A stretch of DNA of 64,000 bases, taken from assembly GCA_003013855.2 (NCBI GenBank), contig PVNU02000774.1:1-64000 (forward strand). Reading direction: 5' to 3'. The notes beneath the pieces are model-generated. The model did no database searches and was not told the origin of the DNA. It saw only the letters and a program-made list of their open reading frames with translations. The first letter of the stretch is position 1, and every line of letters begins with the position of its first letter. The position numbers were made by a program, and so were the translations under genes. Positions 36,092 through 47,899 of the stretch are shown here, piece after piece. The DNA comes from Liriodendron chinense (taxonomy: Eukaryota > Streptophyta > Magnoliopsida > Magnoliales > Magnoliaceae).

Positions 36092-37243
36092 TGACTTATT
36101 CAAAACTCTGGCGGAGTATCATAGACGATGTGCAATCACTTGAAGATTCTTATATGTTGCATATATATAACTCAAATTGGACCGTCAGTTTCATGAATCC
36201 TACTCTCTAATAAGTCATAAACCTAAAATAAGATTCGTTGAATGACCCTAACACTGATTAATGGACTTCTGACCACTTGAATGTGAACTTTGCCCTTCTC
36301 TTGAATCCTTCTTGAGTCTGTCGCCCTGCAGCATAACCCAACTGATCAGCTGCTTATAAGGGATGGGCTTGGGTTGGGAAAATCAGATTTCGAGCCATAC
36401 CAGCCCATTTTTGGTGCATGCATTGTTTCTCTTGATTAATTAAAGAAATTTCTAGGCATGTGTGTGTGAAATAATCAACTCCTGTGGAAAAATTGTAAGT
36501 TATAGTGCTCCTATTCACATTGGGTGTTTGGACAACAATCAATGACTGTCTGCTAAGTATATAACACATTCCATAGGCTACTGCAAGAAAATCGCACAAG
36601 TCCAGAACACATTTCATAGGCTACCATGCACATATCGTACGGCTTAGCTGATCCAATCCTTATTTAATTTGGTTTTTCTCAATAACCAACTGTTTTCCAT
36701 GCCATTCATGGATGGTTAGTACTGCCTAAATCTTTGCCCAAATCTTTAGAATTATAAGCTATTCATGGTGGGCCTCATCACATAAATGGGGCAATTTGTA
36801 TTTGGATAGCCCCCAATTGCATAGTTAAGATAGGTCCATATTTGGACCTATCTTAGTATAAATAATCTTTACAGTCCACATCAGACCCTAGTGATCTAGT
36901 ACTTGATATGAAAATAGATTATTAATGAGCCTACTATAACTTACTTTGATAGTTCTTTTTTTTTCCTAATTTTCTGGTACTTTTTTTCTAATGTATATCG
37001 CGTGTCTTCAGATTTTTTTTAATGTTACCAATTAATTTTAATTCTCCTATATATATACAAATACATGTATACTGATCTGACCATAATTTAGATTGCAGAC
37101 CATTTATTTCTGATCATCCATTTGATAGCCACCAATTGCATAGTTAGGATAATCATTGCATTTCAATCTCATATGCAGACTTCACGCAATTTGAGAATTA
37201 TGTGAGTTGCAGAACTGTAATTTTGAAAATTACTTGCTTTTAA
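36092..37243. repeat. Direct repeat copy 2 (about 1.15 kb), with the uninterrupted Copia target site
   Basis: Collinear with 29931-31049. Where copy 1 is interrupted by the LTR after GCTTTTAA, copy 2 runs on as GCTTTTAATATGAG. This shows the site without the insertion, with a single TTTAA at 37239-37243. Confidence 0.85.
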
Positions 37244-37764
37244 TATGAGTTAAAAATACACAATAACGTTTTGGACTTAATCATATCAAGTAAACTCGTC
37301 TTAAACAAAAAATAATGATAATCGAATTTTAAGATCAACTAGAAATGTCTTCACCCAAAAGTCCTTCAATTCAATTTGTGGGTTCTTTCTGTTTCACAAG
37401 CAATTCACTAACCAGAACCTACAAAGACAGTGATAATAATTTTCCATTTCAAAATCATGAGCATAAATGACATATCATGAGAGTAAACAATTGAAAAGAT
37501 AAATACTAACTATAATGATGATGACAACAATGGTTAAGGAAGAAAAGGATGAAATGGAAGGGAGATCCTACTTAGAACAACAAATTGCTGAGGTGAGTGT
37601 TAATGTCTCTACCAGGCTTGGGCTTTTAGAGCAAGTGGTTGTTTTGGCATGATATCAAAGTGGAAGGTAAGTGTTCGAATCCCAGGTGCAGAGCAATTGG
37701 TTCTTTGGCATGGTATCAAAGTGGAGGGTAATGCCTCAAAATTCTAACTCTTGTGGACAACACG
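37244..37764. other. Non-coding spacer with a short tandem duplication
   Basis: Two near copies of a stretch reading 'ggcatg(a/g)tatcaaagtgga(a/g)ggtaa' lie at 37646-37669 and 37708-37731. Between them is TGTTCGAATCCCAG, which resembles a pol III B box. A tRNA-derived SINE scrap is possible. Confidence 0.35.
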
Positions 37765-38238
37765 CACCACAAGAAAAGTGACCTATAGAGGCAGTTACCA
37801 GCTACAATAGAATATTCTGCCATAGTAAAGAATATATAATGGCGGATTCCGAATGTATGCCACTATAGTGACTATTCCAAACCTATAGCGATAGTAAATG
37901 GCGGCAGATAGTATCTTCTGCCGTTATATACCTTCTTACCGCCACCGCCATTAAGGCAATATTTTTTATAGCGGCAGATTAGTGGCGGATATGTTATCCG
38001 CGACTGTAAAGCTTACCACCTTTTCTTTCCTGCACCGCTATTATGTTGGCTTGTAGTGGCAAATGAGTATATCTTCCACTAGGTCGTCATTTTTAGACCC
38101 GCCAGGTGGCATAATCTAGCTTTGGGTCATTATTAAGTTATGCAGTGGTGGCTAAATCTTCCCGCCACATGTGGCGCGATTCGTATTTTGGTCATTATTA
38201 ACTGATAGAGTGGTGGATAGGATAATCTGCCACCATAA
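37765..38238. mobile_element. CACTA-like element fragment (left end only)
   Basis: It starts CACCACAAGAAAAGTGACC, close to the CACTACAAGAAAA terminus of plant CACTA elements. The following 400 bases are full of degenerate short repeats (GCGGCAGA, TCTGCCG, TGGCGG) typical of subterminal regions. The fragment is cut by the Copia LTR at 38239 and no partner end was found. Confidence 0.55.
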
Positions 38239-38826
38239 TGTTGGAAGAGCCTTCAAATTGTGTACTGACAAGGTCTTTGGATTGTCATGATCAATCATGA
38301 CCAGTCATACGACTAGTCACGACCAGTCAGCTGTTGAGGCTGGCGTGACGATTTAGTAGTTTCTCTCTGAACTATTTTTTGTGTGGTCCAACCGGTCGGC
38401 CATGGAGTTCGACCGGTCGGCTGTGTACGCATTTTCTTACGTAGATACACAGATTTGAGAAACTAGTTTCTAATTTTGGTTTGTTACCTATATAAACGGG
38501 TTGTAACCGAGATTAGAAGAAATCCTATGATGTCCAAGGTTTCCTAGGTGTATTAGGAAGAGTAGAGAGAGAGAGAGAGAGAGCTTGGGTTTTCTCTGGG
38601 TTTTTCTTGCTTGTGGCCTGTCAATCTTTGTAATATTCTGGATCATAGTGGATCGCTTTGTGCCATGATTTTTTACCCGTTAAGGGGTTTTTCCACGTAA
38701 AATTGGATTGTCTCTTGTGGTCGAATGCTTGTGTGATTGGTTGCATTGTGTTTCTCGTTTGATCGCAATATTCTGTTACGGTATTGTTCGGCTTTCGCTT
38801 CCGTTGCTAGCGTTCTATTCCGAACA
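38239..38826 (+). mobile_element. Copia 5' LTR (588 bp)
   Basis: The unit starts TGTTGGAAGAGCC and ends TTCCGAACA. Next comes GTGGTATCAGAGA (38828-38840), the plant initiator-Met-tRNA primer-binding site with one mismatch. A TATATAA motif (near 38490) and a (GA)n tract (38564-38582) fit an LTR promoter. It is unrelated in sequence to the LTR at 31050-31524. Confidence 0.8.
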
Positions 38827-38889
38827 AGTGGTATCAGAGATAAAGTTGGGGTAGAGTAGAATTCAAATCTGAAATGAGAACATAGAATC

Positions 38890-39499
38890 AAGCACGAGGT
38901 TCGAAGTAGAGAAGTTCTCCGATAAAAATAACTTCAAACTATGGAAGGTGAAAATTGAATCCCTCCTAGTTCAGCAAGGGCTTGACGAAGCTCTTCGAAA
39001 ACGACCTGAGGCTATGAAAGAGGATGAGTGGACAAAGCTCGACAAAAAGGTCAAAACCTCGATCCTATTATGCCTTATGGATGATGTCATCTATAATGTC
39101 ATTAAGGAGAAGAATGCGGCTAATACAATGACGAAGTAAGAGAATGTATATGCCAAGAAATCTTTAGAGAACTGCATGTATCTGTTAATGCAGTTATTCA
39201 CCTTGAGGATGGCGGAGGGGGCGGATGTGGAAGACCACTCAAGCACGTTCAATCGGCTGGTTTGCAAGTTGTGGAGATAGATGAGCCGATGAAGGATGAA
39301 TATCAAATATGCATCCTGCTAAATTCTATTCTAGATTCATATAAGTCATTCATGGACTCTTTGTGCGCAGGGAGAGAGACTATCAATATTGAGACCATTA
39401 TCTCAGCCCTCCAGTCAAAGGCGATGAAAAAGAAAAGCGGTGACGAGAATTCTCGTTCTTCCTCAGAGACACTGATTATGAGAGGAAGAAGTTTTGAGC
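38890..39499 (+). pseudogene. Copia gag fragment (UBN2-type)
   Basis: Downstream of the LTR and primer-binding site, the plus strand encodes RFEVEKFSDKNNFKLW, KIESLLVQQGLDEAL, KLDKKVKTSILLCLMDDVIYN, then, after breaks, KKSLENCMYLLMQLFTLRMAEG and MKDEYQICILLNSILDSYKS, ETIINIETIISALQSKAMKK-type text with a basic tail. This is the plant Copia gag (UBN2) domain. Stops near 39139 and 39280 and a frameshift kill it. At about 39499 the sequence switches abruptly to the middle of a foldback repeat, so protease and pol are lost. Confidence 0.85.
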
Positions 39500-39745
39500 A
39501 TAGTAATCTTTATTTGTCATCAAACCTATTCATAAGGTTACAAAGACATGGATAAAGGGAAAACAAAAATATTATCTTGATCCAAAACTTCTATCTAAGA
39601 AGTTTCCAACGGTAGGTGTTCAATTCACACTATTTCATGTGGTGTGTTCCACTTAAGGTTTGGATATGATTTATATTTTGGTTCAGGCCTAACAATATCC
39701 CGTAAGATGGAGGGACAGAGCGGATAAAATACATAAATCACAGCG
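39500..39745. mobile_element. Half of a foldback repeat (centre and right arm)
   Basis: It begins with the family's central phrase (atttgtcatcaaacctgttcat-like) and continues through the right arm (aagaagtttccaacggtagg, gtccacttaagg-like). The left arm is missing because of the junction with gag. Confidence 0.6.
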
Positions 39746-39825
39746 TTACTCGGTACTCAATCCTCTTACGAGAAAACTGCCTTTTGAGTTATTAGAAACT
39801 CTTGCAGATTCTCATGTATGATGTG

Positions 39826-40200
39826 CATGGATGCGGACGCTCGGAATCTAGATGGGGCATACCATGATGTTTGTGAAAAATCGACGCTGTCCAACCATTT
39901 TGTGAGATCATTTTAGACGTTGGGACGAAAAATGCACGGAATCCAAGACTCACGTGGGCTGCAATAAAGCAAAAGATGGGTAGAGGAATTTCTACCATTG
40001 AAACCTCTATGGGCCCACAAGGATGTTTATATGCCATCCATACCATACATAATGTCATTCCTACTGAGATGAGCTGAAAGCATAAATATTATCCTGATTC
40101 GAAACTTCAGTGGCCCACGAATATTTCCAACTGTGGAAGTTCAATCGTCACGTTTTCGGCCCACTTGAGTCTTGGATCCCAATCATTTTTGGTCGGTTTA
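39826..40200. mobile_element. Degenerate foldback repeat copy
   Basis: The left arm (gctgtccaaccattttgtgagatcattttag, ccattgaaacctctatgggccc) and part of the right arm (ttcgaaacttcagtggccc, gttcaatcgtc, cccacttgagtcttggatcc) are recognisable. The right end is cut at about 40200. A short direct repeat of 'ggtttattaatcccacacgc' follows (40196 and 40251). Confidence 0.55.
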
Positions 40201-40329
40201 TTAATCCCACACGCATGTGGGATTAATCCCATATACATCCGTTGGGCGGTTTATTAATCCCACACGCGTGTGGCATCCAACTTGACAAGGCCCCAACGTG
40301 GGGAGGTTTGATTGGCCTAGCCCACAACT

Positions 40330-40620
40330 CACTGCCAGAAAAATGACTTTTCCCGACGGCCGAAAGCCGTCGGCAAATGTCTTTCCCGACGGCTTTTAGC
40401 CGTCGGATGGGCCGTCGGGAAAGGGGGCGTCACAATTGCTTTCCGACGGTTATAGGCCGTCGGAATTTCCGACTGCTATAAGTCGTCGGTCGGCCGTCGG
40501 AATTTCCGACGGCGATGAGCCGTCGCTCGACCGTCGGAATTCTCGACGGTGATTAGCCGTCGGAAATTCCGACGGCTCCACACCGTCGGAATTTCCGACG
40601 GTTTATGACCGTCGGCGTTG
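40330..40620. mobile_element. CACTA-like left terminus with CCGACGG/CCGTCGG subterminal repeats
   Basis: Starts CACTGCCAGAAAAATGACTT and continues with at least ten copies of CCGACGG or CCGTCGG arranged as short palindromes. The same terminus occurs inverted at 57320-57552 and, without the subterminal repeats, at 46976-46999. Confidence 0.7.
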
Positions 40621-43230
40621 CTTTAGAATATGAAAAAAAAACCGTTTGCATTTAAGCATGGCCACACGTGCACCTAGAAAAGTTCCTAAAAGCAATATAA
40701 GAGTTGATAGCATTTAAGCATGGCCAACCATTAGCATTTAAGCAATTAATATTTTAAATATGTTACACATCTGTATGCAGATTGCAGAGTGCCTTGTTTG
40801 TGACAACTCAAAAGTGTTGTAAAAAGACAATGAGTGAGATAAGATCAAGTAACTTACAATAAGAGTTGATACAGCTGCAATCGCCAGGCTAGTAAATGCT
40901 ACAGAGGTCTACATGAATGAGAATGACTCATCAAATCAGTATAAATAACTGCAATCAAACCATATCTTACAATTACTGAAATGGTACACAAGCATTTGGT
41001 GTAAAGCAATTCATATGCCATAGTAAGAACATGATTATTACAAAGCAAAATCTTCTTCTCTCTTTTGCAAAGGGTGATGGGAATTTTATTTGTTTTAACT
41101 AGTTTGTATAACACATTATCTCGAGTAATGATCACTTCAGTCTTATTTGATTGAGTACATGCATGCCTCTGGCTTACAGATGTATGCCATGTTTCTCTGC
41201 TCATCAGTTGAAGAAAAAAAAAACAGCAATTAATATTTTGAAACATCAAAATCCACTAGAATATCAAAGACGAGCAACCTCTCTCTCTCTCTCTCTCTCA
41301 AAAACAAAACTAATGCTGTTGTTAGATGTTTTTATTGCGAGGCATTTGATAAAAAGCATAAAAATTTCAAATCTTAATATTACATCCATGAGAATTCCAA
41401 ATGAAATCCTTCAAGCAAATGTTATCAGTTCTAGAATTTTACAATTGTATGCTTTTGCTGTTGAGAATATTTGATTTCATCATTGCTTCACAATTGACAC
41501 AAACTATCATAATTAACAAATCTTAATCTGAATAAAAAAAACCATATTAAGGAGAATTTCAAAGACATCATTCTCAAATCTGTGTTAACAACTTACAACA
41601 CAATAGTAAGATGCAAATTGCAACAATCCGGTGATCCAAACTGTTCTTCAGGTGGGACACTATCCAAAAGTTACACATTTTATTAAAATTGTCCAAGATG
41701 GCTGACTTGACGACTCTGATCTTGTGCAATTTGCCACATGTACAAGAAGAGAGCCATTGATAAGTTGCATGAAAAAAGGAAAAAAAAAAAAAAAGAAGCA
41801 ACAAGCACTACATATGTAATCAAATTTGGCTTTTGATTGTCCATTCGTAGCTACTGTATCGTAGTGAGGCCCACCATTTGAGATAGGTCATGTAGACATT
41901 TAGAAATGGGTCCCATGCTGCCCAATTTAGCTCAATTTGTAGTAGGGATTGTAGTTACATAGGTGGAAAACAAAAGTCATCACAGCAATCAGTATATACA
42001 AATACAATATATACAGGTGAGGAAACAATTGAGGTTGGCTAATCAGGGATGCATTTAAAAGGCGGCCCATTTTCTATCAAGATCAAAGTCACTACACACC
42101 CAAGCTGTCCAATAGGTGATCCATCTGTAATAGTAGAATTAAAGAAAAAATGAACCAAATGTTTGTCTCCTAATCATTTACGCATTTAACCATTCTACAT
42201 GTTTTGACAAAACCCCTGTTATTGAAAGATGTGAAGTTGTTGCATGACCAGAAATTACAGTTCATGTCACCATAAACACAATTCGTACATATATAAGTTG
42301 CTAATTACCATCATATGCACAGGAATTTTTGGACAGTTCATCTTCATGGTGGGGCCCACTGTTTGGATGGCTCGGATGGGATTGTATAAGTGAAATATTC
42401 TCATAGTTCTAACGCTGGATTAGACACTTTCCTAGAAAGAAGATGACAGCCCAATGACCTCTCTACAACTGGACTACATATATTCTCCTATCAGAACGGT
42501 TACGTAAGTTAGCAAGGGATAAATGCGGAAAAAAAACACGTATGTACTCGCCCGGGCCCACCTCTCACAAAGTACGGCCCCACCAATGAAATTTCACCAC
42601 TGAGGTGGGTGGTGGGCTCCTCACCGTCCAATCAGTGTCCCTTTCATGGAGTAATCTAAGGGTGAGAAATGAATGTGGAGTGGGGAGAGAGGTAGGTAGT
42701 GATGCATTTGAAAAGGGGCATGTGGGCTCCTTTCCGTTACTGGAAGAATCAGGGGCTCTGCAGTCTAAGATTGCTGGAAGAGTCAGGGGCTCTGCAGTCT
42801 TAAGTGATTGGGTGTTTAAGATCTTTTCTTAAATCTTCACACACGTAGCGGCTTTACGTTTTGAAGTACAAAAAAGCACGCTACTTCCTCAGACTTGAAG
42901 GAAAAAAAAAAAAAAAAAGGACCACCTCATACTATCTCTGTTACATGGACTGCTGAAAATCTCTCTTAGAAGGTGCCTTGTAATTAAAGCAAAGATAGAG
43001 GAGAAGGGACACGAAGAACGGATTGATGGTATGGTTTTCAAGTGAGTTGTCAAGGTGAGAGAGAGGTGATTTTGGGAGGATTGAAGTCTTGAAATAACAG
43101 AAGAATCGCTTGTATGGAAAGCAAGATCTATTGCAGAGAGACCCACGAAGAAAATCAATAAATAAAGGAGCCTTGTTGGAACTTTGTTGTGCTATATATC
43201 CAGGCAATCATGTGCTCTTGAAGTGATTCA
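40621..43230. other. AT-rich interval with no recognisable gene
   Basis: Microsatellite-like CT run at 41279-41299, A-runs near 41778-41796 and 42901-42918. 'aggggctctgcagtct' is duplicated (42749 and 42785). No conserved protein text seen on either strand. Confidence 0.4.
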
Positions 43231-43239
43231 AAAGCCTCA

Positions 43240-43241
<2 letters not shown>

Positions 43242-43280
<39 letters not shown>
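43242..43280. repeat. (CT)n microsatellite in a probable 5' leader
   Basis: A pure CT run that ends 24 bases before the ATG at 43304. Confidence 0.85.
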
Positions 43281-43286
<6 letters not shown>

Positions 43287-43303
43287 CCATCATCACCATC
43301 ATC

Positions 43304-43698
43304 ATGAGAATGTGGGCTGAGCAAAAGAAGAGAGTGTTCTGGCCTCTTCTCATCATCATTCTTCAAATCATGAGTTCGGTGTCTGCAGCAAGCAGGCCTT
43401 TTCCACGTGAAGTTGAAGGTGAGTCCTCATTCCAAATTACAAAAGTACCAATTTCCTTTTTTTTATGGACAGTGAGAAAATGAGGTTTCTTCGGACTTTT
43501 ACTTGAGCCCCATTTTCTTTACCATCTCGCTTTCTGTAACAACAAATGCCACCTTTCACTCCACACACCGTCTCTTAACTGCTTTTAGGAAAAAAAAATA
43601 AAAAAAAATAGTAAAGCTGTACTAACATTCCATGTGCTTTCGATCTTAACATAGTCCAAGCGCCAAGCTCCATGCAATCTGGTTGGGAATCAAAACAG
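43304..43698 (+). CDS. Possible small secreted peptide precursor, first two exons
   Basis: Exon 1 (43304-43418) reads MRMWAEQKKRVFWPLLIIIL, a basic start followed by a hydrophobic signal sequence that could be cleaved after SSVSAA. It then reads SRPFPREVE and stops at GAAG|GTGAGT. An acceptor ATAG at 43651-43654 joins in phase to exon 2 (43655-43698), which reads VQAPSSMQSGWESKQ and stops at ACAG|GTATTC. Together they give 53 residues in one frame. I could not identify later exons, so the C-terminus is unknown. The CT-rich leader, basic N-region and signal peptide suggest a plant secreted peptide precursor. I do not recognise the family, and the splice model is inferred. Confidence 0.4.
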
Positions 43699-45041
43699 GT
43701 ATTCTCTCCCTCTCTCCATTTGGTGATCTCCATTGCTTCTACCTTTTTTCAAATGCTCTCATTATACATGTATGTTTTTGTTTCATAGGTGGTGATCTCC
43801 ATACTATTTTACCATCACACAATCAACCCAAAAAACAAAAAAAAAAAAATCTGTTCCAAATATTGCTCATCCCAAAAGATTGTATAGCTCTGTTTGAGTT
43901 TTTAAGTTTTTCCAATTGGAGCCCATGGTTCACTGATCGAAATTGATGGCTATGGTGGATATCCTCACCCTTTCATGGTGGCCAACAAATAGATGTGTAA
44001 GAAAGAGGAAAAAAAAAAACAGCAATAGTTCACACTATGATACCATTCTCATAAAGTCAAGGAAGTAACCTATCATTCCTTATTGGCCACCATGAAGAAA
44101 CAAGGACAGCTCATTCATAAAGTCATGTAGGTGGTAAATCTGTTTATGTGCACAGTGCACTGTACCAACTATGGTGTGAGTGTGTGCAAAAGGTGATGCC
44201 ATGTTTCTGAGATGAATTCAGTAGAGGTTCTCTTAGAAAAGGAAACTCTAAATGGAGATGAATTCAGAGCAATCCTATCTGAGTTCACTGATATTCCACT
44301 GGACAAAATCAATACAAAACCTGTTTCTGAGCTGATTACAGCTTGAGTGAGCTGATTACAGCTTGAGCAGCCTAGATACTGTACATCATATGTAATGATA
44401 AAAACCCACTGCAATTTGTGATAAAGAAATGGAGTGATATAATCTTGATTTCATGTTCAATAGAAAGAGCTCTCAAAATAGCCTATTTGTGCACCTCCCG
44501 TAGTTGGCTAAACTTACTTTAGTACTTCCCATGAATTTAAAAGATAGACCCCTTCGAACTTCCATATTTAGTGATAAAAGTACATAGATCAATCACCCAT
44601 TCCAAAAGTTCTGGACTGATCTTATAAAATAACTCAACATCATTCCTCTGAGGAGCAGGCAAGATCTTTCCATGACATGGTGTGACTGAGCAATCAGTTA
44701 TGATCATTGAAATCCACCTCTTGATTGAGATTAGTTGAGGGATGATCTCCATGTTTGAGGATCTGCTGAAGACCACATTGTGGACTGTAGTACTTCATTC
44801 CCACCATAGTCCAAACTATTCAAAGAACATTTGAATTACTGCAGTCGGTATTTGTAATTATCAGACCACTTAGTCTCAATTGCCAGCATTTCACCACCAA
44901 TGAACATAGATGAGTTTGTCCAGCTGTAGGAACTGACTAGTTTCATTTGATTTCTTAATATTCTGGTTTTGTTGGGGCAAGACCTCCATCAGTCAATGCC
45001 CCAGTCAGCACTTTTGCACATGATTTGAAATAAAAGGAGGC
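43699..45041. other. Intergenic DNA between the peptide candidate and the PPR fragment
   Basis: No gene seen. A 'gagctgattacagcttgagt' stretch is directly duplicated at 44330-44366. Confidence 0.35.
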
Positions 45042-46145
45042 CTACCAGTAATCATTACAGGAACATGATCCTTCTCGGAAATGGTGGAACCGGCTGCGAT
45101 CTCTCACAACTACCTCCCGATTATAAACCCCAGATAGATCCTTTGCGAAATTGTGGCAATCAACACAGATGCGAAGGTTCTCGGCAATTCTTATTGTCAT
45201 TCCAGGAGGAGTCATAACCATCCCAAAAGCAATGGCCAACTTCTCGCATTGATAAGAGAGCACATTCTCCTTTCCTTCCATATCTAAGTTGTGCAGCTCA
45301 GCTGTCATATCTGGAATATAACCAGCAATCTTCAGTTGCTTTCCAATTTCATCCAACATCTCATAGATCTCCTCCTTCTGTGGATGTGAATCATCGTCCA
45401 CAACAAACTCATGGACTTCTCCTCTTAGTTCAATTGTACTACAACCAGGCATCGTTTGGATTCCTTTCTCTTTCTTCAACCTCCTCACATCTGCCACCTT
45501 CTCCCAATTCCCAGCAGAAGCATAAATATTCAATAACAAAACATAATCCCCAGCTTGCTGGGCTTTTAACTCGATCAAATGCCCAACAACGCGTTCACCG
45601 AGCGCAACGTGACCATGAATTCTGCAAGCGCCTAGCAGAGTCCTCCAAATTGTCGAATCCGGCTTGACCATCATTGAATTTATAAGATGGTAGGCCTGAT
45701 CCAGCAGACCTGCACGACCCAAAAGATCAACCATGCACCCATAGTGATGGATGTTTGGCACTAATCCGAATCCAGACTTCATTAAATAAAAAAACTTCAA
45801 ACCTTCATCCACCAATCCACCATGACTGCAAGCTGATAAAACACCTGTAAAAGTCTGGTCGTCTGGCACAATACCTACTCTCTGCATTTCTCCAAATGCT
45901 TCAATGGCTTCCCTTCCATGGCCATTCATTGCCAACCCAAAAATCATTGCACTCCAGGTAATTACATTTCTGTCAACCATCCCATCAAACACCCTAAAAG
46001 CCTTATCCACATACCCACATTTTGAGTACATTGCAATAAGCGAATTGCACAGATTGAAAGCATTACCATACATGCCTACAGTTGACAACCTCAGAGGTTC
46101 AATGCACCATACATGCCTAACCTTTGAATAGCTTGTTTCTACCAT
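45042..46145 (-). pseudogene. 5'-truncated PLS-class PPR protein with E and DYW domains
   Basis: A 367-codon minus-strand frame. From about residue 27 it holds PPR motifs (NLCNSLIAMYSKCGYVDKAF, NVITWSAMIFGLAMNGHGRE, DDQTFTGVLSACSHGGLVDE, HYGCMVDLLGRAG), an E domain (WRTLLGACRIHGHVALGE), the PG box (MPGCSTIEL), and a complete DYW tail ending CSCNDYW. Such proteins bind organelle RNA and their DYW domain deaminates C to U. The usual HSE of the deaminase reads QCE here (SYQCEKLAIAF), removing the zinc-binding His, while CVDCH is kept. Family members are usually 550-900 residues. The first ~25 residues do not match the family, and (TA)n repeats lie just upstream, so most PPR repeats are missing. 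Probably a dead fragment. Confidence 0.85.
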
Positions 46146-46276
46146 ACAAGTATATATAAACTAAATAACCTAATAATATTTACTATATACTAGTAACATA
46201 CAAGCAATATCGGGGCACCATACATAAGCTACAAGAATATCATGTCCCCCTAAAACCAACATCCTCCTTCAATAAC

Positions 46277-46377
<101 letters not shown>

Positions 46378-46487
46378 CCTAGTAATATATCTACTATATA
46401 CTAGTAACATACAAGCAATACTGGGGCACCATACATAGGCTACAAGAATATCAAGTCCCCATAAAAACCAAGGTATCCTCCTCCATA

Positions 46488-46494
<7 letters not shown>

Positions 46495-46545
<51 letters not shown>
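46495..46545. repeat. (TA)n microsatellite, second copy in a tandem block
   Basis: A TA run of about 50 bases at the end of the second copy of a ~210-bp tandem block. Confidence 0.8.
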
Positions 46546-46549
<4 letters not shown>

Positions 46550-46859
46550 CGTTGATTATTTTCCATGCTCAATTGCAACATTCATTCACCATCTAAAACC
46601 ATTGGGCAACGAGATAGCTGCCTACATCCACACATCTTCTAATTCAACTAACTATTAACAAAATTTATAAAAATAAAAGATATCTAACCAAGTTCAAGGT
46701 TTTGAAGACTTACAGTTCGTCCAAGCTTTCTATCTAGGTCCACCACAGAGGAAATGGATTTGGAACTGCACGGCATATGAAATACTAAGCATTAGAAAAA
46801 CCAAAACCCATAAATCAAAATGCTTTTCAACACATCAATCAATATGGTCATATACTATA

Positions 46860-46865
46860 GAGAGA

Positions 46866-46896
<31 letters not shown>
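46860..46896. repeat. (GA)n microsatellite
   Basis: A GA run with a single GG interruption. Confidence 0.85.
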
Positions 46897-46975
46897 CAAA
46901 TCCATCCATCGATCTCACCTACATACATGATCAATTATGCAGGGTAAACGTATACATCTGCATTTGGTGCATTCG

Positions 46976-46999
46976 GGAAAAGTCATTTTTTTGGTAGTG
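46976..46999. mobile_element. Isolated CACTA-like right terminus
   Basis: Reads CGGGAAAAGTCATTT...GGTAGTG, the inverse of the 40330 terminus with two mismatches over about 25 bases. No CCGTCGG repeats lie inside it. Confidence 0.5.
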
Positions 47000-47429
47000 G
47001 GGTCTCAATTCCAGGCCGAATTGGTGAATGCGCTATGTTCCGGCTGACCCAAATCAGGTCTGTTGCCATGACCACCAGTTTGTTGTATAGCTCCATCATT
47101 TACAAACCTACTGCGAATCAGTCTGTGGGACAGCCAATCCTCAATTTGAACACTCCATTCATTCCATAACACTAGGACCAGCACTGCTATAACCAGCACT
47201 GCTGCAACTGTTTGTGTATGGATGTTTTGAAATGATACAAACCTGTCACAAGTGCTTTTGGAAATGGCATGGAAATCTCTCACTTGTTCTAAAGGATTCC
47301 ACAAAATTCAGACATGCCGGGCTGTTACAATAGGGGAAACCAGTTTCCATTCCCATTTAATCACCTTCCAGCATGCATAAATGATACCATATGGTTCTTC
47401 TAACATCTATATATTAAAATACCAATACT

Positions 47430-47890
47430 TGACCAGATTTGAGACCCACTAACGCTGACCACTATAGACAGTTTTGAGACCAAATCTCACTGTTCAAAAT
47501 GAGTAAAATTGAGTGCAATTCGTTGTCCAAATCAGGCAGATTGGTGTGCTCAAAACGTGGCCCAACTCAGACAGTTTTGTGGGCCCAAAACATGGTCTAG
47601 CTAGGCTGATTTGAGGGTCAAAGATGGCCCAACCGGTGGCCATAATTAAGTCCCACACACTGTCTAAAATTTGGACAGAATTAGACCCACATATTGCACA
47701 TTTTTGTGTTCCACACACTGCATGTCCATTTTCGGACAGCTTTGGGTTCCCAAAAAGGGGATCGTTTTGACCCCAAATGTTGTCCAATTCATGGACAGGT
47801 CTGGCCCCAAACACTAGACAGATTTGGGGCCATTTTGAGTCCTAACATTATGTCCACAAGGCAGATTTTTGTGATCCAAACTCCGGTGAC
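47430..47890. repeat. Degenerate tandem repeat, unit about 40 bases
   Basis: Variants of 'ttgtccaattcggacag', 'tttggggccc' and 'aaacatgg' alternate through the interval with heavy divergence. Minus-strand open frames here are by-products of the repeat. Confidence 0.55.
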
Positions 47891-47899
47891 CAAATAGGA

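Noticed and set aside
29931..37243. The two 1.1-kb repeats as LTRs of the Copia element
   Set aside because: They lack TG...CA ends, and a proper LTR (31050-31524) with polypurine tract lies inside. Copy 2 continues through the insertion site.
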